From Motiliproteus sp041586735 (GTDB lineage: Bacteria; Pseudomonadota; Gammaproteobacteria; Pseudomonadales; Balneatricaceae): DNA of 64,000 nt. The stretch lies in contig JBFGZQ010000008.1 in assembly GCA_041586735.1 (NCBI GenBank), positions 62,001-126,000 on the forward strand. The letters run 5' to 3'. Shown here piece by piece: positions 1-7,559 of the stretch. A program made the position numbers and the translations under genes. A model generated the notes under the pieces. It did no database searches. It was not told where the DNA came from and worked only from the letters and a program-made list of their open reading frames with translations. Each line of letters starts with the position of its first letter. The stretch's first letter is position 1.

Positions 1-190
1 CGAGGACCCGGATACGAATCACACCTTCACCTTGTTCATTGACCTTATCTACAAACTCCAAAAAGCTTTGCGTATAAATCAGGGAGGAAGGAAATGCGTG
101 AACGGCTTTTAACTCCTGTTCTTTCGCCATCGCACCCATTGCGAACAGCAGTGAAACACCGGCAGTAATAGCAAGACTCAGCTTTTTCAT
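1..190 (-). CDS. TRAP transporter substrate-binding protein, DctP type (3' end outside window)
   Basis: Only the first 63 codons are present; the gene runs off the left edge. I translated it from the ATG at 190, which is preceded by AAGAGG. It opens with a classic signal peptide (MKKLSLAITAGVSLL...AMA) and then KEQELKAVHAFPSS, typical of periplasmic DctP-family TRAP binding proteins, which hand organic acids to a DctQM permease. It lies 51 bp downstream of leuD on the same strand, so it is probably the third gene of the leuC-leuD unit and suggests that the cluster imports its own carboxylate-like substrate. The family call rests on the N-terminus and context only. Confidence 0.6.
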   Translation of the reverse strand, partial: MKKLSLAITAGVSLLFAMGAMAKEQELKAVHAFPSSLIYTQSFLEFVDKVNEQGEGVIRIRVL

Positions 191-241
191 GTTAACCTCT
201 TGTGTTTATTATCAATATTTGTTGACTTTCCAGCGCCTGAG

Positions 242-841
242 TTATCCCAACCAGGGATAGTGTTTCAGATACCTCTCTCTGAAGGTTTCAATTTTTGGCG
301 TTTGCGCCAAAGTCAGATCGATATCGTCCCAACCGTTCAGGAGCTTCAACTTCCAGGTTGGATTGATATCGAATGAGATCGTTGTGCCCTTACACGTGAT
401 GGTCTGGGCCGCCAGATCGATGTCGACCTGGCCGGGCTTACCCGCCAGCGCTTCCAGCAACTGTTCACAATCATGCTCTAGCACCAATGCTGGGAGCAGG
501 CCGTTGTTGACCGCGTTAGAGGAAAATATGTCGCCAAAACTCGGCGCAATAACGCAGCGGAAACCAAAATCTACCAAGGCATATACCGCCGCCTCACGAG
601 AGGAGCCACCGCCAAAATTTCGCCGAGCTACCAGAATTTCCGATGATCTTGTACCGGGATTATTCAGAATAAAGTCTCGAGACGACCCGCTAACGTCGAA
701 CCGCAGGTCATGCAGCAAGAAACCGCCATAACCATCGGCCCGAGGCTCTTTCATGAATCGCGCAGGGATAAGTTGATCAGTGTCGACATTTTCAAGCGGC
801 AGTGGACAGGCTAGCGAGGACAGTTGTGTGAATAGTTTCAT
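242..841 (-). CDS. leuD: 3-isopropylmalate dehydratase-type hydratase, small subunit (LeuD family)
   Basis: This 199-residue protein is the swivel-domain subunit that pairs with the LeuC-type iron-sulfur subunit encoded just upstream. NVDTDQLIPARF (about residues 18-29) and NFGGGSSRE (about 75-83) are the diagnostic LeuD motifs, and the length is normal for the family. Its ATG overlaps the leuC stop by 4 nt, indicating translational coupling. No leuA or leuB is adjacent. The neighbours are a GntR regulator, a TRAP binding protein and a catabolic operon, so the real substrate may be maleate, citraconate or a methylated relative rather than isopropylmalate. Enzymes of that kind (maleate/citraconate hydratase, dimethylmaleate hydratase) are known from the same family. 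Family call sure, substrate unknown. Confidence 0.9.
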   Translation of the reverse strand: MKLFTQLSSLACPLPLENVDTDQLIPARFMKEPRADGYGGFLLHDLRFDVSGSSRDFILNNPGTRSSEILVARRNFGGGSSREAAVYALVDFGFRCVIAPSFGDIFSSNAVNNGLLPALVLEHDCEQLLEALAGKPGQVDIDLAAQTITCKGTTISFDINPTWKLKLLNGWDDIDLTLAQTPKIETFRERYLKHYPWLG

Positions 842-2244
842 GGTCGATTACCCAGGATATCGCGAATATCGGTCAGATGACCCGTAAGCGCCGCCGCCGC
901 CGCCATGGCCGGTGACATCAGATGCGTTCGGGCACCTGGGCCCTGACGCCCCTTGAAATTACGATTGGTGGTGGACGCACAGCGCTCACCGCTTGCAATC
1001 AAATCACCGTTCATGCCAACACACATGGAACAGCCAGACTCCCTCCATTCTAGGCCCGCGTCGATGAAGACTCGATCTAGCCCTTCGGCTTCCGCCTGGA
1101 CTTTCACTACGGTGGACCCAGGGGAGACAATCCCAGACACCTTACAGGTTTTACCCCTCAACACCTCGGCCGCCGCTCTAAGATCTTCGATACGGGCATT
1201 GGTGCAGGAACCGATGAATACCTTGTCGACACCAATTTCAGTCAGCTTCTGACCAGGCGTGAGCCCCATGTAATCAAGGCTGTCTTGAATTTGACGGGCC
1301 TTAGCCTCGGAACCGGCTTGGGTAGGATCCGGTACGGTGGCACTGATAGACAGCGCCTCTTCCGGGGAAACACCCCAGGTGACTGTGGGCTCCACCTCTC
1401 CACCATTGAGAGTGATCTCACGGTCAAATTCCGCATCATCATCACTGTAAAGGGTGCGCCAATACGCGGCAGCCTGCTCAAACGCCTCACCCTGTGGCGC
1501 TTGATCACAGCCCTTGACGTATGCAATGGTTTTTTCGTCCGGTGCGATCATGCCGCACCGGCCACCACCTTCGATGGACAAATTACAGAGCGTCAGGCGA
1601 GCCTCTACACTCAAACTACGAATGACGCTGCCTGCGTACTCAATGGCATAGCCCCGTGCGCCATCTGCCCCTAAGCGAGAAATCCAGGCTAGGGCGATAT
1701 CTTTGGCGGTCACACCCAGTGCCAGTTGACCGTTTATAGTAATCCGCATCCGCTTGGGCTTGGATTGCCACAAAGTCTGGCTAGCTAACACATGAGCCAC
1801 TTCCGATGCGCCAATACCAAACGCCAGCGCGCCAAGTGCGCCGTGAGTTGACGTATGGCTGTCGCCGCACACCATCAATAAGCCTGGCTGGGTAATGCCC
1901 TGCTCTGGCCCCACTACATGCACAATGCCTTGGCGTGGATCGTCCAAACCGATCAGCGTTATCCCGTGGCGATGGGTGTTATTGATTAACTGCTCGATGA
2001 CGTTGCGTACTTTGGGCTGAACAGCGATAAGACTACGATCAATAGTGGGAACATAATGGTCCGCAATACCGATCGTGTATTCGGGGTGACGTACAGGTAT
2101 AGCGCGCTCATCCAATTTGTTGAAGGCGTGAAAAGAACCTTCGTGCGCCAAGTGCCGATCAACCCATAGCAGACTCTGGCCCTCTTCATTTTGGCAAATT
2201 TCATGAGCCTGCCAAACTTTGTCAAATAATGTTTTACCTGTCAT
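838..2244 (-). CDS. leuC: 3-isopropylmalate dehydratase-type hydratase, large subunit (LeuC family)
   Basis: The aconitase-superfamily large subunit carries a [4Fe-4S] cluster for (de)hydration of a dicarboxylic or tricarboxylic acid. The cluster cysteines are visible as GSCTNAR (Cys347) and GCSMC (Cys405, Cys408), the same spacing as in LeuC. CGDSHTSTHGA (about 126-136) and the RCASTTNRNFKGRQG block (about 421-435) are also in place. I chose the ATG at 2244 (MTGKTLFDKVW) rather than the longer frame from 2334 because it matches LeuC N-termini and gives 468 residues, the usual length. A GntR operator-like site lies about 105 bp upstream. Context is catabolic, so this may be a paralogue of biosynthetic LeuC acting on another unsaturated acid. 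Confidence 0.9.
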   Translation of the reverse strand: MTGKTLFDKVWQAHEICQNEEGQSLLWVDRHLAHEGSFHAFNKLDERAIPVRHPEYTIGIADHYVPTIDRSLIAVQPKVRNVIEQLINNTHRHGITLIGLDDPRQGIVHVVGPEQGITQPGLLMVCGDSHTSTHGALGALAFGIGASEVAHVLASQTLWQSKPKRMRITINGQLALGVTAKDIALAWISRLGADGARGYAIEYAGSVIRSLSVEARLTLCNLSIEGGGRCGMIAPDEKTIAYVKGCDQAPQGEAFEQAAAYWRTLYSDDDAEFDREITLNGGEVEPTVTWGVSPEEALSISATVPDPTQAGSEAKARQIQDSLDYMGLTPGQKLTEIGVDKVFIGSCTNARIEDLRAAAEVLRGKTCKVSGIVSPGSTVVKVQAEAEGLDRVFIDAGLEWRESGCSMCVGMNGDLIASGERCASTTNRNFKGRQGPGARTHLMSPAMAAAAALTGHLTDIRDILGNRP

Positions 2245-2350
2245 CGACCTACCCTTGTTATGACCCGTGCATCGCTGCCTGGTGTCGGAGTGGAAAACTC
2301 CGATTAACTGTCTATTATTATGGTCATTAAACACATCATATTGCGCACAT

Positions 2351-2391
2351 TAAATGTACTATATACTATACAGGACAAGGTATTGTACTAT
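2351..2391. promoter_or_regulatory. Candidate GntR operator in front of leuCD
   Basis: An AT-rich stretch holds the imperfect palindrome TGTACTATATACTATACA (2355-2372) and a second TGTACTAT box at 2384-2391. The sequence TAAATGTAYTATMTA recurs on the other side of the regulator at 3283-3297, which is what one expects if the GntR protein controls both flanking units. Binding is inferred. Confidence 0.45.
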
Positions 2392-2442
2392 TTAGATAAT
2401 GTCAACCATTGACCGGGCCAAGCTACTTTAATTCTTTAATCC

Positions 2443-3222
2443 TTAGCACTGAGGCTGCCAGTAACGCTGGTCTACACCGCCAGCACGGCACAGGTCGATT
2501 TCAATGCGGTAGCGATCCGGTCGATAAAGGGCATGCAGATGCTCGACTCCCTTACCGTCATTGTCGTACATAACACGAGTCAAAGAGATTAGAGCCGAAC
2601 CTACAGCTACATCCAGCGCAACCGCCACATCCTTGGTTGCCAGGACGGCAGAGATGCTCTGCGTGGCGTGGTCCAAGCGCACGCCGCTGCGCTCAAGCAG
2701 CCCAAACAATGGCGTTGTTTCTAGCTCGCTTTCGTTGTAGCTGAGAGAGATACGCTCTGGAACGTAAGTGGTGAGATAAGAAAATGGCTTATCTTCCGCT
2801 AGACGAACCCTGATAGACCGCTGTACGCGGTCGTTTGGCTCAAGACGCAAGCGCTCCCGAACTCCATCCGAGGGGTAGCAATAGCTGAACTCCAACAATC
2901 GGACACGAGAGCTCTCGCTAAGCTTCACTATATTGGGAAGAAGATTAGAAACACTGGCGGTCATGATCGTTGCACCCACCGGGCGCTCACACACCAACGT
3001 ACCTACCCCGGGCTTACGTATGATCAGCCCTTCCTTAGCCAGTGCTTCTAAGGCACGGCGCACCGTCATCCGCGAGACCCGGTGCTCCTGAGTCAGCTTC
3101 AGCTCTCCAGGAATCTTGCTACCTGGCACCATACCCCCGCTGACAATGGCGTCCTTCAACAACAGAAACAACTGGTGGGACTTCATGCCGCTAGGCCCAT
3201 TATCATGCAGAGATGTAACCAT
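2443..3222 (-). CDS. GntR family transcriptional regulator with UTRA ligand domain (HutC type)
   Basis: A 259-residue protein. Residues about 14-80 form the winged helix of GntR proteins (LKLTQEHRVSRMTVRRALEAL, with GLIIRKPGVGT as the wing). Residues about 95-245 match a UTRA effector-binding domain, ending in the usual HALYRPDRYRIEID strand. Such regulators usually repress a neighbouring catabolic operon and let go when a pathway intermediate binds. The gene sits between leuCD (same strand, 198 bp on) and the divergent operon starting at 3360. Shared motifs in both flanking intergenic regions support control of both. The ligand cannot be read from the sequence. A start at the internal Met13 is possible. 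Confidence 0.88.
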   Translation of the reverse strand: MVTSLHDNGPSGMKSHQLFLLLKDAIVSGGMVPGSKIPGELKLTQEHRVSRMTVRRALEALAKEGLIIRKPGVGTLVCERPVGATIMTASVSNLLPNIVKLSESSRVRLLEFSYCYPSDGVRERLRLEPNDRVQRSIRVRLAEDKPFSYLTTYVPERISLSYNESELETTPLFGLLERSGVRLDHATQSISAVLATKDVAVALDVAVGSALISLTRVMYDNDGKGVEHLHALYRPDRYRIEIDLCRAGGVDQRYWQPQC

Positions 3223-3282
3223 GTTGCTTACCTTTCAGTTACGCGGCCATCAGCACTTGACAGCTCACGGTAATGTAACATA

Positions 3283-3305
3283 TAAATGTATTATCTATAG
3301 AACAA
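3283..3305. promoter_or_regulatory. Candidate GntR operator in the divergent promoter region
   Basis: TAAATGTATTATCTATAG matches 2351-2368 (TAAATGTACTATATACTA) at 13 of 18 positions, including the first eight. It lies between the regulator start (3222) and the plus-strand operon start (3360), in an AT-rich promoter-like stretch. Inferred site, not proven. Confidence 0.4.
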
Positions 3306-3359
3306 TAAAATAGTCAAGCGAGACCGCAGAGACACTCTCACAGTGAACGAGGACACACC

Positions 3360-3917
3360 ATGCCAATGTTGCAGATCAACCTGCTCTCAGGCTACAACAA
3401 TGAGCTTAAGAGGCGCATGTCTCAAGCCCTTACTGCCGTTATTGCGGGCATTACCCGGGCCAAGCCTGAAGCCATTTCCATCTGGATTCACGAGGTCGAG
3501 TCAAACAACTACAGCCGTGGAGGCATAGCTCGTCAATCTGGCGCTGGAGCCGCCGATCCGACTTCACTCGTTCATGACTATCTAATGGCCATGGAGCAGC
3601 GTGAACTGGACAAAGCCCAGAGTTTTCTGGATAAGAACTTTGTGATGACATTCCCGGAAAGTGGTGAGCTGTCATCGCTCAGCCAGTTAGTGGAATGGTC
3701 GAAAGGCCGGTATCAATTTGTTAAGAAGACCTTGACCTCTACAAACGTTGCATACGAGATGGATAAAGTCGTGGTGTTTGTCAGCGGCACCTTATACGGC
3801 AAATGGCCCGACGGCACCACCTTTGACGGCGTTCGCTTTATTGACCGGTTCGAGATTCGTAATGATCGACTGGTACGACAGGACGTCTGGAACGACCTAG
3901 CATCCGCACAGCCGTGA
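3360..3917 (+). CDS. 4-oxalocrotonate tautomerase-like domain fused to an NTF2/SnoaL-like domain
   Basis: A 185-residue two-domain protein. Residues 1-55 look like a 4-oxalocrotonate tautomerase monomer: Met-Pro at the start (Pro becomes the catalytic N-terminal base), LLSGYNNELKRRM, and SIWIHEVESNNYSRGG. Normal 4-OT proteins stop near residue 62. Here a linker leads to about 110 residues resembling an NTF2/SnoaL cone (LVHDYLMAMEQRELDKAQSF ... VRFIDRFEIRNDRLVRQDVW). This fold often isomerises, hydrates or simply binds small molecules. The gene opens the plus-strand operon with GAGG 7-8 nt before the ATG. Likely job: isomerising an unsaturated dicarboxylate intermediate. The fusion is unusual, and the second domain is assigned with less certainty than the first. 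Confidence 0.75.
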   Translation: MPMLQINLLSGYNNELKRRMSQALTAVIAGITRAKPEAISIWIHEVESNNYSRGGIARQSGAGAADPTSLVHDYLMAMEQRELDKAQSFLDKNFVMTFPESGELSSLSQLVEWSKGRYQFVKKTLTSTNVAYEMDKVVVFVSGTLYGKWPDGTTFDGVRFIDRFEIRNDRLVRQDVWNDLASAQP

Positions 3918-3980
3918 TCACCGAAAATCGTAAAATCGACTAATCCCTAGCAGCGCACAAATCAGAATGAGCACCTATCT

Positions 3981-4877
3981 ATGCCCAATACAAACAACGT
4001 CGTCACACCAATGACACTGAAAAACAGACTGCACAACCCTAACATCGTGGTCGCCCCTGGTGTGTACGATGCCCTTAGCGCTTCATTAGCAGAACAGGCG
4101 GGCTTCGATACCGTTTATCTTTCTGGCGCCAGCCTGGCCTATACCAAACTTGGACGCCCCGACATAGGCTTGATGAGCCTCACCGAAATCAATGACACAC
4201 TGGCCCACATTCGCGAACGCAGCGAGGTTTCTATAGTTGTGGATTGTGATACCGGTTTTGGTAATGCACTCAACGTGATGCGCAGTGTTCGTTTACTGGA
4301 GCGGTCTGGCGCAAACGCCATTCAGCTGGAGGACCAAACTTATCCTAAGCGCTGTGGCCACCTTCGGGGTAAAACCCTGGTAAATACTGGCGAAATGGTG
4401 GGTAAAATCAAAGCCGCCTTAGACGCAAGAAATAGTGAACAGACCCTAATTATCGGCCGCACCGACGCCATTGCTAACGAAGGTGTCGATAAGGCGCTGG
4501 AACGAGCTCAAGCCTATTATGAGGCTGGAGCAGACATTATTTTCGTGGAGGGCATTCGTTCACCCGAGCAAATCGATCAGGTCATGATCCAGTTTAAAGG
4601 TCTAGTTCCAGTGATGGCGAATATGGTTGAAGGTGGCGACACTCCGCTTCAAGATGCAGCCACTTTGGAGTCTATGGGCTTTTCCATGGTGATTTTTCCA
4701 GGCGCACTGGTTCGTGCGTTTACCCACATGGCGTCCCAGTTTTTCGCCACTCTCAAAACCGACGGTACCACTAATAATTTCCGTGATCGAATGCTGGACT
4801 TCACCCAACTTAACGATTATCTGGGCACCCAGAAAATGCTGGAGCTCGGCCAACAGTACGAAGACAGTACACGCTGA
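3981..4877 (+). CDS. Isocitrate lyase/PEP mutase family C-C lyase (methylisocitrate or dimethylmalate lyase-like)
   Basis: A 298-residue TIM-barrel lyase of the ICL/PEPM superfamily, which cleaves 2-hydroxy di- or tricarboxylates in a retro-Claisen or retro-aldol fashion using Mg2+. Visible hallmarks are SGAS (48-51), DCDTGFGN (88-95, metal-binding Asp), EDQ (117-119) and the catalytic-Cys loop KRCGH (123-127). It is shorter than true isocitrate lyase and matches the 290-300 residue methylisocitrate, oxaloacetate and 2,3-dimethylmalate lyase group. Paired with a LeuCD-type hydratase, it would give the hydrate-then-cleave logic known for dimethylmaleate in nicotinate-fermenting Eubacterium barkeri, yielding pyruvate plus a short acid. 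The exact substrate is inferred only. Confidence 0.85.
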   Translation: MPNTNNVVTPMTLKNRLHNPNIVVAPGVYDALSASLAEQAGFDTVYLSGASLAYTKLGRPDIGLMSLTEINDTLAHIRERSEVSIVVDCDTGFGNALNVMRSVRLLERSGANAIQLEDQTYPKRCGHLRGKTLVNTGEMVGKIKAALDARNSEQTLIIGRTDAIANEGVDKALERAQAYYEAGADIIFVEGIRSPEQIDQVMIQFKGLVPVMANMVEGGDTPLQDAATLESMGFSMVIFPGALVRAFTHMASQFFATLKTDGTTNNFRDRMLDFTQLNDYLGTQKMLELGQQYEDSTR

Positions 4878-4910
4878 GGCCACACATAATTTGAAATCAG
4901 GAGCAGCACC

Positions 4911-5588
4911 ATGATTACTAGTGATAAAACCGCCAAAGAAATTTTCCATGAGGTTATGCAAAACCCGCAGCGAGTGCCGTTCGGTTTCGGCAAAAAAGCG
5001 ATTTTGGTTAATGTCGATCCACAGAAAGCGTATACCCGTACTGATCTATACAAAACGGCCTATGAGACAGATCCTCGCCAGTTGGAGTACGTAAATGCCC
5101 TGTCGAAGCGATTTCGCGATCTGAATTGGCCGGTGGTATGGACGCATGTAGCATTTCTGGATTCGGCGGAAGATGCTGGCGTCTGGGGTACTCGCACGAA
5201 CACCCCAGACTCTCTTCAAAATATCAAATACGGCTCTGACCGTACCGCTTTTGATGAGCGTGTAGAAATTGACTCGTCCCGAGATGTGATCTACAGCAAG
5301 CGCATGCCATCGGCTTTTTTTGAAACACCGCTGCAGTCTTTGATGGTATGGCACCAAGTGGATACCGTGATTATCACCGGTGGCTCCACAAGCGGCTGCG
5401 TACGCGCCACTGCTGTTGAAAGTCTCTCGCGGGGCTACAGAACCATCGTTCCTGAGGAATGTGTAGCTGATAAGCATGAGAGCTATCACTACGCCAACTT
5501 GACAGATCTGCACCTGAAATACGCCGACGTGATGGGAATCCAGAGCGTGCTGGGCTGGCTCGATGAGCAAATCGCTAAGCAAGACTAA
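4911..5588 (+). CDS. Isochorismatase-like amidohydrolase (maleamate/carbamoyl amidase type)
   Basis: A 225-residue cysteine hydrolase. The catalytic triad of the family is readable as Asp36 (VNVDPQKAYT), Lys130 (IYSKRMPSAFF) and Cys163 (GGSTSGCVRAT), and the cis-peptide region before the Cys is present. Members with this pattern hydrolyse maleamate, N-carbamoylsarcosine, nicotinamide or related amides, releasing ammonia. AGGAG 7 nt before the ATG and a 33-bp gap from the lyase gene show it belongs to the operon. Next to two CE4/allantoinase-type hydrolases it would suit the half-amide hydrolysis step of an imide or ureide pathway. Family certain, substrate not. Confidence 0.87.
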   Translation: MITSDKTAKEIFHEVMQNPQRVPFGFGKKAILVNVDPQKAYTRTDLYKTAYETDPRQLEYVNALSKRFRDLNWPVVWTHVAFLDSAEDAGVWGTRTNTPDSLQNIKYGSDRTAFDERVEIDSSRDVIYSKRMPSAFFETPLQSLMVWHQVDTVIITGGSTSGCVRATAVESLSRGYRTIVPEECVADKHESYHYANLTDLHLKYADVMGIQSVLGWLDEQIAKQD

Positions 5589-5670
5589 AAGCGTAGTAAG
5601 CCTTCACGACGCGGTGGGGCCTCAAGCGTCTCACTGCCCGCACCCCGCGAAATAACAAAAGGCGAACGTT

Positions 5671-6615
5671 ATGAAAGAGAGTCTCGGCATTTACGACTAT
5701 TGGCCGTATAAAGATCGTCCTAAGATTCAGTGGCCCAACGGGGCCAAAGTGGCCTTATGGGTGGCACCTAATATTGAATTCTACGAACTGGATCCACCCA
5801 GCAACCCCCACCGCAAGGCTTGGCCTCAACCGAGCCCAGCCCTTCCGGGATACACCATCCGGGACTATGGCAACCGAGTTGGCCACTATCGCCAGATGGC
5901 CTTACTCGACAAATATGGTATTCGCGGCTCTGTGTCTTTATCCGTCGCACTTTGCGAACACCATCCAGAAATAATCGAGATGTGTTGTGAGCGTGACTGG
6001 GAGCTGTTCAGCCACGGCATCTATAACACACGTTATACCTATGGTCTCAGCGAAGAGCAGGAACGCGAGATGATTCGCGATTCCATTGAAACTATTTATC
6101 GCCATAGCGGACAGAAATGTGCCGGCTATCTGGCACCGGCTCTGTCACACTCGGAGCGTACCCTGGATCTGTTTGCTGAAGTGGGTTCCGAGCTGTTCGG
6201 AGATGAGGCCGGGATCTACACCTGCGATCTGTTCCATGATGACCAACCCACCCCGATCATGGTTCGTAACGACAAGCGTTTTATTTCCATGCCCTACTCA
6301 CTGGAAATGAACGACACCATTGTTTACGCAGTGAATAAGGTAGAACCACGCCATTACGGCACAATGCTTAAGCGCCACTTCGACCGTTTATATGAAGAGG
6401 GCAAGGAGTCCGGCACGGTTATGTGCATCCCAACGCACAATTATCAGGTGAGCTGCCCTCACCGCCTCAAAGCATTCGAAGAAGCTCTGGAATATATCAC
6501 TGGCCACAGTGATGTGTGGGTCACCACTGGCCGGGAAATCGCCGACTACTATCTCAAGCATTATTACGATGCAGCCCTACAGGATATTAAAAACAAGAAA
6601 GGGAGCGCAAAATGA
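5671..6615 (+). CDS. Polysaccharide deacetylase (CE4) fold hydrolase, allantoinase/imidase-like, copy 1
   Basis: A 314-residue cytoplasmic protein (no signal peptide) of the CE4 fold subgroup that includes PuuE-type allantoinase and bacterial cyclic-imide hydrolases rather than cell-wall deacetylases. The subgroup signature RDYGNRVG is at 64-71, and the metal-site region appears as ELFSHGIYNTRYTYG (111-125), with APALSHSERT further on. The standard deacetylase HxxxH is not obvious. It is the first of two tandem paralogues and overlaps the next gene by 4 nt (ATGA). Expected chemistry is opening of a cyclic amide, imide or ureide. What is seen is the fold and operon; the reaction is inferred. 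Confidence 0.83.
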   Translation: MKESLGIYDYWPYKDRPKIQWPNGAKVALWVAPNIEFYELDPPSNPHRKAWPQPSPALPGYTIRDYGNRVGHYRQMALLDKYGIRGSVSLSVALCEHHPEIIEMCCERDWELFSHGIYNTRYTYGLSEEQEREMIRDSIETIYRHSGQKCAGYLAPALSHSERTLDLFAEVGSELFGDEAGIYTCDLFHDDQPTPIMVRNDKRFISMPYSLEMNDTIVYAVNKVEPRHYGTMLKRHFDRLYEEGKESGTVMCIPTHNYQVSCPHRLKAFEEALEYITGHSDVWVTTGREIADYYLKHYYDAALQDIKNKKGSAK

Positions 6616-7559
6616 GTCTCGATAAATACTTGGAGTATCCTAAACGCTCCTACGGCCACGATCACGACCGCTTCAGCTGGTCGATGCTGGCTGACCGTGC
6701 CCCAGTTAAATGGCCCAATGAAAAACGGGTTGCAGTTTGGATTAATACCTCCCTGCAGTTCTACCCTCTGAACCAGCGCGGAAAACCGTTCAAGGTGCCC
6801 AACGGGATGACAATGCCATATCCCGACCTACGCCATTTTTCCCTACGCGATTACGGCAACCGCGTGGGTATTTATCGCTGCCTGAAAGCCTTTGAGCGCT
6901 ACGGTGTGCGCCCTACCTTCGCCATTAACAGCCAATTAGCCCAGGAGACCCCCTACCTGCTGGAGCAGCTGAAGCAGCTTGATGCTGAATTCATCTGCCA
7001 TGGCTGGAATATGGATCACCTACATTATGGTGGGCAGGACGAGCAAGAGGAATTTGAACTGGTCAAACGTTCTGTTGATACTCTCAATGCGCTGATCGAC
7101 ACTCCTGTGCGCGGCTGGCTAAGCCCGGCCAGGAATCAGAGCTGGAAAACGCCGGAGCTGCTCGCCGCCAATGGCATCGAATACTGTTGTGACTGGGTCA
7201 ACGACGACATGCCTTACCGTTTTGAGACCGAGAACGGCCCGCTGATGATGATGCCCTTATCCACAGAGCTGGAAGATCAGTTCATCATTGGTCAGAACCT
7301 TCACTCCGAAGATTCTTGGGCTGAACAGGTCAAGGATGCTTTCGATTTCCTGCTTGAAGAATCTGCAACTCAGGGCGGCCGTATATTGGCACTGAATATA
7401 CATCCCTGGATGATTGGTCAGCCCCACCGCATCAGCAGCCTCGAAGCCGTTCTAGACTACATCATGGGGCACTCAGAGGTTTGGCAGGCAACAGCCGGAG
7501 ATATCCTACAGGCATTTAACACGCAAACAGGAGTGACCCATGGCGGACATCAGGACTGA
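6612..7559 (+). CDS. Polysaccharide deacetylase (CE4) fold hydrolase, allantoinase/imidase-like, copy 2
   Basis: A 315-residue paralogue of the upstream gene, sharing the WPN start of the fold, RDYGNRVG (79-86) and the GHSEVW ending (GHSDVW in copy 1). Its metal-site stretch differs: CHGWNMDHLHYGG (129-141). The two are strongly diverged, so they probably have different substrates or form a heteromer rather than being a recent duplication. A strong GGGAG ribosome site lies at 6600-6604 inside the end of copy 1. It overlaps the flavoprotein gene by 20 nt. No signal peptide is seen, so it acts in the cytoplasm. Confidence 0.83.
   Translation: MSLDKYLEYPKRSYGHDHDRFSWSMLADRAPVKWPNEKRVAVWINTSLQFYPLNQRGKPFKVPNGMTMPYPDLRHFSLRDYGNRVGIYRCLKAFERYGVRPTFAINSQLAQETPYLLEQLKQLDAEFICHGWNMDHLHYGGQDEQEEFELVKRSVDTLNALIDTPVRGWLSPARNQSWKTPELLAANGIEYCCDWVNDDMPYRFETENGPLMMMPLSTELEDQFIIGQNLHSEDSWAEQVKDAFDFLLEESATQGGRILALNIHPWMIGQPHRISSLEAVLDYIMGHSEVWQATAGDILQAFNTQTGVTHGGHQD

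Noticed and set aside
242..2244. Plain leucine biosynthesis operon
   Set aside because: No leuA or leuB adjacent; GntR regulator, TRAP protein and catabolic operon surround it, so only the family name is kept.
838..2334. Longer LeuC start at 2334
   Set aside because: The added 30 residues have no counterpart in LeuC proteins; ATG 2244 fits the family.
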